A model generated the notes under the pieces. It had not been told where the DNA came from. It saw nothing but the letters and a program-made list of their open reading frames with translations, and did not search any database. This document shows positions 1 through 8,361 of a stretch of DNA of 39,668 bases, one piece after another. The stretch comes from Ectothiorhodospiraceae bacterium (lineage in GTDB: Bacteria > Pseudomonadota > Gammaproteobacteria > Nitrococcales > Aquisalimonadaceae), in contig SKGQ01000155.1 in the NCBI GenBank assembly GCA_007117515.1, positions 1 through 39,668 of the forward strand, given 5' to 3'. Numbering within the stretch: the first letter of the stretch is position 1; every line of letters starts with the position of its first letter. A program made the position numbers and the translations under genes.

Positions 1-6
1 CAGTGC

Positions 7-60
7 AAGCTTTTTCTTGGCCTGACGTGCCTTCGGCCCAACAGGGCCAAGAAAAACCTT
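7..60. repeat. Long inverted repeat (hairpin 1)
   Basis: AAGCTTTTTCTTGGCC (7-22) pairs with GGCCAAGAAAAACCTT (45-60); 12 bp perfect plus a 3-bp extension after one mismatch. Confidence 0.75.
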
Positions 61-175
61 CCACTGTCCCTACCAGGCTTCGGGTGAAGTTGCTTCGTCG
101 GAACTGGGGCCGCGGGGCCGACATTCTCGGCAGGACTAACGCCATGCCGGCTGGCACAGAGTGCCGGGGGAGGAG

Positions 176-230
176 AAGGTTTTTCTCCGGCCCTTTCGGA
201 GCGAAGCGACGCGAGGACGGAAAAAAGCTT
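176..230. repeat. Long inverted repeat (hairpin 2), related to hairpin 1 in opposite orientation
   Basis: AAGGTTTTTCTCCG (176-189) pairs with CGGAAAAAAGCTT (218-230), with one mismatch and one bulge; shares the AAGCTTTTT...GAAAAACCTT termini of hairpin 1. Confidence 0.65.
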
Positions 231-327
231 GTCCTCACGCGGCACGGGGCCAGGTGCGGAGAATCCGGTACGTTGCAGCAGGCACGGGCTTGGCTCGGAG
301 TTGATAGCTTCGGTTTGGCTACGGACA

Positions 328-1227
328 TCACTTCCGATCAGGCGAAAGATCCAGCAGATAGCGGCGGCCGGCCAGGGCGTCGTCGAGGCGGTCGGCGAGG
401 ATGTCGACTACGCGCGGATCTTCGCCGGCAAGCCTGGTCATGCTTGTCGACAGGCCGGGGTGGCGTTGTCTGGCTGCCGCGCAGATATCGTGGACATCGC
501 CTTCGTCCCCGGCATGGCGTCCCGGTGACAGGAACAGCATGGACAGGATTACCCGTCCGGCGTTGAAGCCGGGCTGGTCGAGCAGATCCTCCAGCAGTGG
601 CTCGTTGAACCGATAACTGTCCCCTTCACGCCTCTCCATGGAGGCGGGCATCAGCCGCGCCACATCGTTGCCGAGCAGCGCACCCAACTGTCCGGCGAGC
701 ACATTGCGCACTGCGGTGACTTCGGGAATCGGGCTGCCGTGATCAACCAGCGCGACCGATGCAGTCGCGTCGTCCTCCAGGCACTCTCTCACGCCGTCGC
801 ACAGGATCCGTGCGAGACGCAGGTCGACTGCGCCACCGAGGTCCACCAATGGCGCCGCAACCCGGATCGCCAGGTCAGGCCACTCCTGCTGAATCTGGCC
901 GAGTCGACGGGGCAGATAATCCGTCAGTGCCTTGCTCGGGCCGAAGAAGAACGGCACCACCACCACCTCGCTTGCGCCGGCGCGGGCGTCCCGGGTGACG
1001 CAGGGTGCCAGCGTCGGCGCCGGGATTCCCTCGAGATCGTCGGCCGGAATCTTGTAGGAATGCAGCAGCGAGGCCGGCGTCACGGTTAGTCCCATGCGCT
1101 TGCCGAGCAGCAGCGCCGTCCGGCGCAGGTTGAACGTGGCTGCCGGACGAAGCGATCCGTTGTCCACCAGGTAGATGGTGCGCATATCGATACTGCCGTA
1201 GTCGCTTTTCTGGAGTCCGATTCTCAA
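328..1227 (-). CDS. CbiX/sirohydrochlorin chelatase-like protein (two-domain); start may be at 1185 (MRTIYLVDNGS)
   Basis: Motifs YLVDNGSLRPAATFNLRR, VVVPFFFGPSKALTDYLP and LVDHGSPIPEV are typical of CbiX-type chelatases. Confidence 0.75.
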   Translation of the reverse strand: MRIGLQKSDYGSIDMRTIYLVDNGSLRPAATFNLRRTALLLGKRMGLTVTPASLLHSYKIPADDLEGIPAPTLAPCVTRDARAGASEVVVVPFFFGPSKALTDYLPRRLGQIQQEWPDLAIRVAAPLVDLGGAVDLRLARILCDGVRECLEDDATASVALVDHGSPIPEVTAVRNVLAGQLGALLGNDVARLMPASMERREGDSYRFNEPLLEDLLDQPGFNAGRVILSMLFLSPGRHAGDEGDVHDICAAARQRHPGLSTSMTRLAGEDPRVVDILADRLDDALAGRRYLLDLSPDRK

Positions 1228-1353
1228 GGATTCTGAGGGGCACGGAAAGCAGCGCTTGCCAACCCTGGTTCGCTGCCATCCGGCAACGATGCTTTAATCG
1301 GGTGAACGCTGTCTTTTCCTGTCACGGCAGTATCGGCTCGCGGCCCCGTCAGC

Positions 1354-2847
1354 ATGGAGAACCGCCGTATGTGTGTTGCCTGTTGGAATCCGGATGCGGC
1401 GCAGCAGGCCGGCATCGACCCCTGTCTTTGTGGCGCCCCGCAGACCCGCGCTATCTGCGCCCGGATCGAAGCTGACCTCACACGCCGACAGTTTATCGGG
1501 GGCATGGCCGCGGTGCTTGGCATGTTTGCCGGTTTTGGGCTGGCGCCGCGTCATGTCTCAGCCGAAAGCCCGGGCGGGCCCCTGTTGTTGACCAATCTCC
1601 GTTTCTTCGACGGCGTGACGCTGGAGATGCAGCAAGGGCGGGATATCCTGATTGAAGGGGGACGAATCCGGGCGCTGCCGCCATCGGGGAGCGGTCCCGC
1701 CACGGCGAGAAAGCTGGACTGCGGTGGTCGGTCGGTGATTCCCGGGCTGATCGATGCCCATTGGCATTCGACCCTTGTTGCGGTCAACCAGATGGCTGCG
1801 CTGACCGGGGACGTCGGTTTCATGCATCTGATGGCCGGTCGTGAGGCCGGCGCCACGCTGATGCGTGGTTTCACCACGGTGCGCGATGTCGGTGGGCCGG
1901 CTTTCGGTCTCAAGTTGGCCATAGACCGCGGTGCGGTGCTCGGACCCCGCATCTTTCCATCCGGCGCAATGATCTCCCAGACCTCCGGGCATGGAGACTT
2001 CCGCCTGCTGCATGAATTGCCGCGCACGCCCGGGACGCCTCCTTCCCATGCCGAGCAGCAGGGTGTGACGCTGATCGCTGACGGTGCCGACGCGGTGCTT
2101 CGAGCGACCCGCGAACAACTCATGAAGGGCGCAAGTCAGATCAAGCTGATGGCCGGCGGCGGTGTGTCCTCGCTCTACGATCCGCTCGATTCCATGCAGT
2201 TCACTGAAGGCGAGATGCGTGCTGCGGTCGCGGCGGCGGCGGATTGGGGCACCTATGTCTGCGCTCATGTCTACACATCGGATGGCATTCGTCGGGCTGT
2301 CGCTGCCGGCGTTCGATCCATTGAGCATGGCCAGCTTGCGGATGAGGACACGGTTCGATTGATGGCTGATGAGGGCGTCTGGTGGTCGATTCAGCCGTTT
2401 CTGGCCGACGAGGATGCCAATCCCAAGACCGATCCGCGGCAACGCGCCAAGCAGCAGGAAGTTGCCGAGGGCACGGTGCGGGCCTTCGAGCTGGCACAAC
2501 GCCACGGTGTGCCACTGGCCTTCGGTACCGACATTCTGTTCAACCCGGAGGGTGCCGCCAGCCAGGGAAGGCAATTGAGCAAGTTCACCCGCTTCATGTC
2601 ACCCCTGGAAGCCTTGCGTACGGCAACCGGGGCGGCAGGAGAGTTGCTTGCCATGTCCGGCCCGCGCGCACCCTACGATGGTCGGCTAGGTACCCTGGAG
2701 GAGGGAGCCCTCGCGGATCTTCTCGTGGTTGACGGTGATCCCGAGGCCGGCCTCGACTGGCTGGATGATCCGGCGACTCAGCTCAAGCTGATCATGAAAG
2801 ATGGGCGTATTCACAAGAACGGACTGGATACAAACGCTTCAGCCTGA
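1354..2847 (+). CDS. Amidohydrolase family protein with Tat signal and Cys-rich N-terminal extension
   Basis: LTRRQFIGGMAAVLGMFAG twin-arginine motif; VIPGLIDAHWHS metal-binding motif, GFTTVRDVGG, SIEHGQLAD, AFGTDILF, G.LEEGALADLLVVDGDP. Confidence 0.88.
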   Translation: MENRRMCVACWNPDAAQQAGIDPCLCGAPQTRAICARIEADLTRRQFIGGMAAVLGMFAGFGLAPRHVSAESPGGPLLLTNLRFFDGVTLEMQQGRDILIEGGRIRALPPSGSGPATARKLDCGGRSVIPGLIDAHWHSTLVAVNQMAALTGDVGFMHLMAGREAGATLMRGFTTVRDVGGPAFGLKLAIDRGAVLGPRIFPSGAMISQTSGHGDFRLLHELPRTPGTPPSHAEQQGVTLIADGADAVLRATREQLMKGASQIKLMAGGGVSSLYDPLDSMQFTEGEMRAAVAAAADWGTYVCAHVYTSDGIRRAVAAGVRSIEHGQLADEDTVRLMADEGVWWSIQPFLADEDANPKTDPRQRAKQQEVAEGTVRAFELAQRHGVPLAFGTDILFNPEGAASQGRQLSKFTRFMSPLEALRTATGAAGELLAMSGPRAPYDGRLGTLEEGALADLLVVDGDPEAGLDWLDDPATQLKLIMKDGRIHKNGLDTNASA

Positions 2848-2915
2848 AAATCATGCGCTCGGCTCCTGGCCGATAAATAGCCTGCCAAATCCTGGTGCCC
2901 TCCGCTCTGTATCGG

Positions 2916-2959
2916 CCTTGTCTAATATTTGACAAGGAAATGGCCGCTGATGGTATAAG
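2916..2959 (+). promoter_or_regulatory. Putative promoter with overlapping 22-bp palindromic operator-like site
   Basis: CCTTGTCTAATATTTGACAAGG (2916-2937) pairs in 10 of 11 arm positions; TTGACA (2929-2934) and TATAAG (2954-2959) with a 19-nt spacer. Confidence 0.5.
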
Positions 2960-2980
2960 AGAGCTTCAGACATGCAGGAT

Positions 2981-3022
2981 GCCCCAGGATGGTGCGTTGC
3001 AATAAAGTTTCCGCACCGGGGC
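2981..3022 (+). promoter_or_regulatory. Leader hairpin upstream of MoxR-family gene
   Basis: GCCCC (2981-2985) and GGTGCG (2991-2996) pair with the contiguous CGCACCGGGGC (3012-3022), leaving AGGAT bulged. Confidence 0.4.
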
Positions 3023-3058
3023 CCTGTCATCTTTCATGCATTGGCAGGGTTGGCGACT

Positions 3059-4084
3059 ATGGATGACCGGACCTTCTCCGAACTGGACCGCTGGCGCGAA
3101 GCGGCGCTCGCTCTGGAGGCGGATGTCCGCGGCACCGTGGTCGGCCAGGCTCGTCCAATTCGCCTCTTGCTCATCGCCCTGTTTGCCCGCGGGCACGTGC
3201 TGCTCGAAGGCGATGTGGGTGTGGGCAAGACCACTTTGCTGCGGGCTTTGTCGAAAGGAATCGGTGGCGGTTATCAACGTCTCGAAGGCACCATCGACCT
3301 GTTGCCCCACGATCTGATCTATCACACCTATCTGGATGAAAACGGCCAACCGCGGGTCGATCCGGGTCCGTTGCTCCGGCATGGCGAGGATCTGGCGGTG
3401 TTCTTCTTCAACGAGGTGAACCGGGCCCGTCCCCAGGTGCACTCGCTGCTGCTGCGGGTCATGGAAGAGCGGACGCTGACGGCGTTCAATCGTGAACACC
3501 GGTTTCCGCACCTGCAGGTCTTTGCCGACCGCAACCGGGTGGAAAAAGAAGAGACCTTCGAGCTGCCGTCCGCGGCCCGGGATCGTTTTCTGATGGAGAT
3601 CAGCATCCGGCCGCCGGAATCTGCCGAGGATCGCCGCGCACTCATGTTCGACAGCCGCTTCCATGATGTGGATCGTCTGATCGAGCAGGTTCCGACCGGG
3701 CGGCTGCCCTATGATCAGCTGGCCGCGCTCGCGCCACGGATTCAGGATGCCGTATCGGTCAGTGACACGCTGCAGGACTATGGCTTGCGCCTGTGGCAGG
3801 CGACGCGAGAGCCAGCGGCGGCAGGTGTCGCCCTGGAAAATGTCGATATGGACCGGCTGATGGTTGCCGGTGCCAGTCCTCGTGGCGTCAGCCTGCTGAT
3901 CCGGGCGGCTCGTGTTGCCGCCTGGCTGGCAGGCCGTGACTATGTGTTGCCGGACGATGTGCGCGAGATTTTCCCGGAAGTCATGACCCATCGTCTGTTC
4001 TTCACGCCCGCCTATGAGCGTCGTCGTGATGTTCTTGGGCCGCAGCTCAGCGAGGCGATCCTGCAGAGGGTGCCATCGCCGTGA
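3059..4084 (+). CDS. mxaR: MoxR-family AAA ATPase, MxaR-like (ORF opens at 2972; start at 3059 preferred)
   Basis: Walker A GDVGVGKTT; AVFFFNEVNRARPQVHSLLLRVMEERTLT; FADRNRVEKEETFELPSAARDRFLMEI; first gene of an mxaRSACKL-like order. Confidence 0.82.
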   Translation: MDDRTFSELDRWREAALALEADVRGTVVGQARPIRLLLIALFARGHVLLEGDVGVGKTTLLRALSKGIGGGYQRLEGTIDLLPHDLIYHTYLDENGQPRVDPGPLLRHGEDLAVFFFNEVNRARPQVHSLLLRVMEERTLTAFNREHRFPHLQVFADRNRVEKEETFELPSAARDRFLMEISIRPPESAEDRRALMFDSRFHDVDRLIEQVPTGRLPYDQLAALAPRIQDAVSVSDTLQDYGLRLWQATREPAAAGVALENVDMDRLMVAGASPRGVSLLIRAARVAAWLAGRDYVLPDDVREIFPEVMTHRLFFTPAYERRRDVLGPQLSEAILQRVPSP

Positions 4085-4950
4085 GCGATGCGGGCTGGAC
4101 GGCCGCTGCATCCCGGGAATTCGATTACCGACCGGGATTTCGGCCCCGTGGCCTGATGCCGGGTGCACACAAGGGTCTGGCCGCGGGTGCGGGGCACGAA
4201 CTGCGCGATCGGGTCAGCCTGCTGGAGCATCCGGACCCGCGGCGTCTCGCCCTGCGATCCAGCGTGCAGGATCCCTTCAACCAACTGCACGTGCATGTGT
4301 TCAACCAGCACAGTCGCATTCCGGTGCATGTGATCCTTGACCTGACCGCATCCATGGGCTGCGAGGGGCTGGAGCGGAAGTGGCAGCTGACCCTGGATTT
4401 CGTCGAGGCCCTGGCCTTCTCGGTCTGGCGGTCCGGCGATCAATTCGGCGTGATCAGCGATGTTCCCGCCCATTCCGACCTGCAGCTCCACGCCACCCGC
4501 AGTGAGTCACTGGTCAGTGCCTGCATCGCCGCCTTACGTGATCATTCCCCGGTGGCGATCACTGAACCGGACTGGTTGTCACTGGCGGAAGGGGTGCCGG
4601 CAGCGCCCGGCATGGTCTTTCTGGTTTCCGACTTTCATGGCGCGGATGCGTCGCTGGAGGCAGGGCTCGCCTCGCTGACCACGCTGCACGACGTGGTGCC
4701 GGTGGTGGTCTGGGATCCCGCCGAGGATCTGCCTCAGCGGCGGGGTGGATTCCTGCTCACCCGGGATGCCGAGAGCGGCGTCGAGCGCCACATCTGGCTG
4801 CGACCCGGCTTGAGGAAGCGCCTCAAGGCCGCCGCCGATGAACGCCGTGCCGCCCTGGCCGTGCTGTTCCGCAGCTTCGGTCTGGAACCCTTGTTTCTCG
4901 GTCAACAGGTCGATCCCGATCGCCTCAATGCCTACTTCGCGGAACGCTGA
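4081..4950 (+). CDS. mxaS: DUF58-domain protein, MxaS-like
   Basis: Overlaps the MoxR stop by 4 nt; DUF58-like FDYRPGFRPRGLMPGAHKG and VILDLTASMG MIDAS-like motif. Confidence 0.8.
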   Translation: MSDAGWTAAASREFDYRPGFRPRGLMPGAHKGLAAGAGHELRDRVSLLEHPDPRRLALRSSVQDPFNQLHVHVFNQHSRIPVHVILDLTASMGCEGLERKWQLTLDFVEALAFSVWRSGDQFGVISDVPAHSDLQLHATRSESLVSACIAALRDHSPVAITEPDWLSLAEGVPAAPGMVFLVSDFHGADASLEAGLASLTTLHDVVPVVVWDPAEDLPQRRGGFLLTRDAESGVERHIWLRPGLRKRLKAAADERRAALAVLFRSFGLEPLFLGQQVDPDRLNAYFAER

Positions 4951-4953
4951 ATC

Positions 4954-5916
4954 ATGTTGCTGCAACGCCTGATTGTCCTGGCCTGCCTGTCAGTGGCGTC
5001 GACCACAACGGCCGCTGTCGCCGCCACTGACCAGGTCGTGTCGCTGGGCTGGACCGAGCAACCGCGGGTGGACGGCGCAGGCGTCACGCTGGAGGCGGAT
5101 CGCGCCTACGGCCTGGTGGTCGGAGATCGTTTCGAGCATCGCATTCATCTGCGGCCCGAGGCCGGCGTTCAGCTGGAGCCCGGCAGCGTACCGGCGGTGC
5201 AGAATTTCCCGTACGGCCTGGAGCGCCAGCGCGTTCAGGTGCTGACCCACTCCGGTGGCGAGGAACCGCATTACGAGATCCGGATTGGCTATCAGATCTT
5301 CGATGCGCCGGAACAGCCCAGGGTCCACACGGTGCCGGAGTTCGAATTGCGGCTGACGGATGGCAACGGCGGCGAGTCAGTCGGCGTGCCGATTCCGGAG
5401 TGGCCCTTCGTCGTCACGCCGCTGATCGGCGGTGCCATTGACCGGACGCCGGGCGAGGGACGGATGTTGCCGGCGATCGCGCCGGAGCCGATGGATACCG
5501 TGACCCCCAGGCGCGGTCTGGTCCTGACTGCGAGTGGCGGCGTGGCGCTCGCATTCCTGGTCTGGGGGCTGCCCATCCTGCGCCATGGTCGCCAACGCAG
5601 TGCCTTTGTGGGCGCGCTGAGCGATCTTCGGCGGCTGCGTCGTGAACAGCCTTCGGATGCCACGGCGAGGGCCGTCCGCCTGGTGCATGGCGCCTTGAAC
5701 CGCTGCGCTGGCGAGACCGTGTTCCTGGGTGGCCTGCCGACCCTGCTGGATCGGCATCCCTGGCTCCGTCCGGCGCAGGCGGAACTGGAGGAATTCTTCG
5801 AGCTGTCCGCCGAGGCTTTCTACAGCGACGGCGCAGGGCCCGCGGATGAGCAGCGTACATTGCAGGAACTGGAGAAGCTGCTGCGACGGTGCCGGCAGCT
5901 GGAGCGGCGACGGTGA
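4954..5916 (+). CDS. mxaA: MxaA-like periplasmic/membrane protein
   Basis: Signal peptide, periplasmic beta-rich region and a central TM segment (GLVLTASGGVALAFLVWGLPIL); position between mxaS- and mxaC-like genes. Confidence 0.65.
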   Translation: MLLQRLIVLACLSVASTTTAAVAATDQVVSLGWTEQPRVDGAGVTLEADRAYGLVVGDRFEHRIHLRPEAGVQLEPGSVPAVQNFPYGLERQRVQVLTHSGGEEPHYEIRIGYQIFDAPEQPRVHTVPEFELRLTDGNGGESVGVPIPEWPFVVTPLIGGAIDRTPGEGRMLPAIAPEPMDTVTPRRGLVLTASGGVALAFLVWGLPILRHGRQRSAFVGALSDLRRLRREQPSDATARAVRLVHGALNRCAGETVFLGGLPTLLDRHPWLRPAQAELEEFFELSAEAFYSDGAGPADEQRTLQELEKLLRRCRQLERRR

Positions 5917-6878
5917 CACAGCTCGGCCTGGATCAGTGGTGGCCGTTAGCGCTGCTGCCGCTCCTGCTGTTGCCGTTCCTGCGCTCCGGGCAGGATCGCG
6001 TGCTCTACCCCTGGCTTGGCCTGCTGCCGGTGGATCGACTTTCGCGCCTCTCCGACTGGCTGATTCGCGGGCTGGCGGCCCTGGCCATGGCCGCCCTGAT
6101 CATTGCCCTGACCGGTTTGCATCTGCCGGAGGAGATTGAAGAACGCACCACGGAGGGCGTTCAGGTCATCCTGGTCCTGGATCGCAGCCGAAGCATGAAT
6201 GACAACTTCGAGTCCGACTCTTCCGTGAGTCGCAGTGACAAGGCTCGGGAACTGATGCAGGAACTGGTCGAGCGGCGGCCTGATTTTCTTTATGGAGTGA
6301 TCGGCTTCTCCACCGGTCCGTTGCGCGCGCTGAAACCGACCAGCAGCGGCGAAGCGGTGATGGCCGCCGTCCGTCCGGCGACCAGCTCGGCGCTGGCGCT
6401 GACCGAGGTGGCCGGACCCCTGGTCCAGGCGCTGGACAGTTTTCACGGCCGGCCCGGTGAGTCGGAGCGCGTGATCCTGCTGGTTTCCGATGGCGAGCTC
6501 GGGGTAGATGGCCAGCATGCGGTGCGCCTCCGACTGTGGACCCGGGATGCCGGCGTCCGGCTGCACTGGCTGCGGTTCCCCTCGCCGTCGGATGATGTGG
6601 TTGGTCGTCCCAGCGGCTGGGAGAGCCTGCGTGATGCAGGCATCCCGTTTCCTGACGTGCTGGCGGCGCTCGAGGTGCCGACGGTGGAGATTTCCGCCAA
6701 TGCCGATGACGCGATGGACGCGCTCGTGGCGAGTCTGGATGCACTGGAGAGCGGGCCCGTGAGTTACCAGCATGTGGTGGCGCGTCGTGATCTCGATCGA
6801 CCGCTCTACGGCTTCGCCGCATTCTTCCTGTTGGCCCTGGCCGGGCTGCGCAGCATGGAGCTTGAACGATGGGCGTAA
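5889..6878 (+). CDS. mxaC: VWA-domain membrane protein, MxaC-like
   Basis: VILVLDRSRSMNDNF MIDAS motif, flanking TM helices (N-terminal WPLALLPLLLLPFL; C-terminal YGFAAFFLLALAGL). Confidence 0.75.
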   Translation: MPAAGAATVTQLGLDQWWPLALLPLLLLPFLRSGQDRVLYPWLGLLPVDRLSRLSDWLIRGLAALAMAALIIALTGLHLPEEIEERTTEGVQVILVLDRSRSMNDNFESDSSVSRSDKARELMQELVERRPDFLYGVIGFSTGPLRALKPTSSGEAVMAAVRPATSSALALTEVAGPLVQALDSFHGRPGESERVILLVSDGELGVDGQHAVRLRLWTRDAGVRLHWLRFPSPSDDVVGRPSGWESLRDAGIPFPDVLAALEVPTVEISANADDAMDALVASLDALESGPVSYQHVVARRDLDRPLYGFAAFFLLALAGLRSMELERWA

Positions 6879-7429
6879 GGTTTCGGGCAATGCAGATGGT
6901 GCTGGCCCTGGTGGTGCTGGCGCTGGCCGTCGGCGCCATTCACTACGCCCGGGCCCTGCATCAGGCCAGCACCTATAATGCGGCGCTGGTGGCCAACGAG
7001 CCCGACGCCATCGCCTGGGACGCGCGGCCGGAGTTGCTGCAGGTCAAGGCTTACGGTCTGTTGCAGGCCGGTCGCATCGACGAGGCGATCACCGCGTATC
7101 GGCGGCTCGAGGAAGTGGCGCCGGATGGACAACAGGCGGAAGTGCTCTACAACCTTGGCGCCACCCACTTTGCCCTCGCTCGTGAACTCTACGACCAGCC
7201 GCGGACCAATGTGGCGCCGGTCATCCAGCAGTCGCGGATCGCCTTCATGCGCGCCCTGCGCAGCGACAGCACGTTGTATTCGGCGAAGTACAACCTGGAG
7301 TACATCGGCCTGCCCCGGGTGGATGCGCCGGGCGAGACGGAGGGTGCAACCGATGATGTCACCGATCCGGAGCAGGGCGGCACCCACCGCTGGCAGCTGA
7401 TGCAGGACTACCCGGAGGGCATGCCATGA
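6869..7429 (+). CDS. mxaK: MxaK-like TPR-type membrane-anchored protein
   Basis: N-terminal TM (MVLALVVLALAVGAIHYA), TPR-like AYGLLQAGRIDEAITAYRRLEEVAPDGQQAEVLYNLGATHFALA; lies between two VWA genes. Confidence 0.65.
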   Translation: MGVRFRAMQMVLALVVLALAVGAIHYARALHQASTYNAALVANEPDAIAWDARPELLQVKAYGLLQAGRIDEAITAYRRLEEVAPDGQQAEVLYNLGATHFALARELYDQPRTNVAPVIQQSRIAFMRALRSDSTLYSAKYNLEYIGLPRVDAPGETEGATDDVTDPEQGGTHRWQLMQDYPEGMP

Positions 7430-8289
7430 TCCGCGGTCGCCTGCGGCTGTTCGGTCTGCTCGCCGCCTGCGTCCTGGCCCTGCTGGCGTTCCTGGGGCCG
7501 ACCGCCTCCGGGGAGCGCGCGGTGCATCAGTATCTGTTCGTGGTCGATGTGACCCGCAGCATGACCGTGACCGACTACCTGGTGAACGGCGAGCCCGTGA
7601 GCCGGCTGGAACTGACCCGTGAGGCCCTGAGGCAGGTCCTGCGGGCCCTGCCCTGCGATTCGCGGGTCGGCATCGGTCTGTTTTCCGGTTGGCAGACGGG
7701 CATCCTGCTGGAGCCGGTGGAGGTGTGTGCCCATCGCCAGGAACTGGGCCAGCTGGTCGAGGATCTGGACTGGCGCCTGGGCTGGGTGCCGCAGAGCAAT
7801 GTCCAGCGCGCCCTGCGGCACGGCATGCTGCAGATCGGCCGCATGGAGCAGCAACCCAGTCTGGTGTTCATGACCGACGGTGACGAGGCGCCATCCCCGC
7901 TGCGATCTGGCTGGAGTGGCTCCGCGCCGCCGGAGCTCGCGAGCGAGGTGATCCTGGTCGGCACGGGCGCGGAAGAGCCGTCCAACGTGCCGCGCCTGGA
8001 CCAGCGGGATGAGGTGGTCGGCTTCCTGTCACTGCCCTCCGGTGCGCCGGCGGTGTCCGGCCTTGATCAGAGTCATCTGCAGGAGCTGGCCGAACCGTCA
8101 GGGTTTCGCTACCACCTGCTGCGCGATGTGGAAGGTCTGGTCCGGGAACTCACCGCGCCAGAGCGCGCGGCCATGCTGCCCGGGCGATACAGCCTCTCGC
8201 CATGGCTGGCGTCAGCAGCCCTCATGCTGATTCTGGTGTTGCATCTGCCTGGTCTTTCGAGATTTTCGCGGTCGCCATCGGGCAAATAA
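7426..8289 (+). CDS. mxaL: VWA-domain membrane protein, MxaL-like
   Basis: YLFVVDVTRSMTVTDY MIDAS motif, TM segments at both ends; overlaps the mxaK-like stop by 4 nt. Confidence 0.72.
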   Translation: MIRGRLRLFGLLAACVLALLAFLGPTASGERAVHQYLFVVDVTRSMTVTDYLVNGEPVSRLELTREALRQVLRALPCDSRVGIGLFSGWQTGILLEPVEVCAHRQELGQLVEDLDWRLGWVPQSNVQRALRHGMLQIGRMEQQPSLVFMTDGDEAPSPLRSGWSGSAPPELASEVILVGTGAEEPSNVPRLDQRDEVVGFLSLPSGAPAVSGLDQSHLQELAEPSGFRYHLLRDVEGLVRELTAPERAAMLPGRYSLSPWLASAALMLILVLHLPGLSRFSRSPSGK

Positions 8290-8301
8290 TCTCTGCCCAT
8301 T

Positions 8302-8345
8302 CCATGGCCACGAGGGGTCCGGCCCGCGTGGCTGGTTTTTCTTTG
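8302..8345 (+). terminator. Rho-independent terminator after mxaL-like gene
   Basis: CCATGGCCACG...CGTGGCTGG stem followed by TTTTTCTTTGTCTT. Confidence 0.65.
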
Positions 8346-8361
8346 TCTTGAGGAATTGCAA

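Noticed and set aside
1-327. Integron attC site or CRISPR-like array
   Set aside because: Hairpins are present, but there is no attC RYYYAAC/GTTRRRY pair, no evenly spaced direct repeats and no cas or integrase gene.
3-616. Plus-strand ORFs at the window start
   Set aside because: Overlap hairpins and the CbiX-like gene in antisense; Arg-rich with no recognisable domains.
2966-4168. 400-aa minus-strand ORF
   Set aside because: Antisense to the MoxR ATPase; no recognisable motifs.
2972-8289. Standard Bat aerotolerance operon
   Set aside because: No BatD-type large protein and no VWA-TPR fusion. The separate MxaK-like TPR gene between two VWA genes and the MxaA-like gene fit mxaRSACKL better, though profile searches should confirm.
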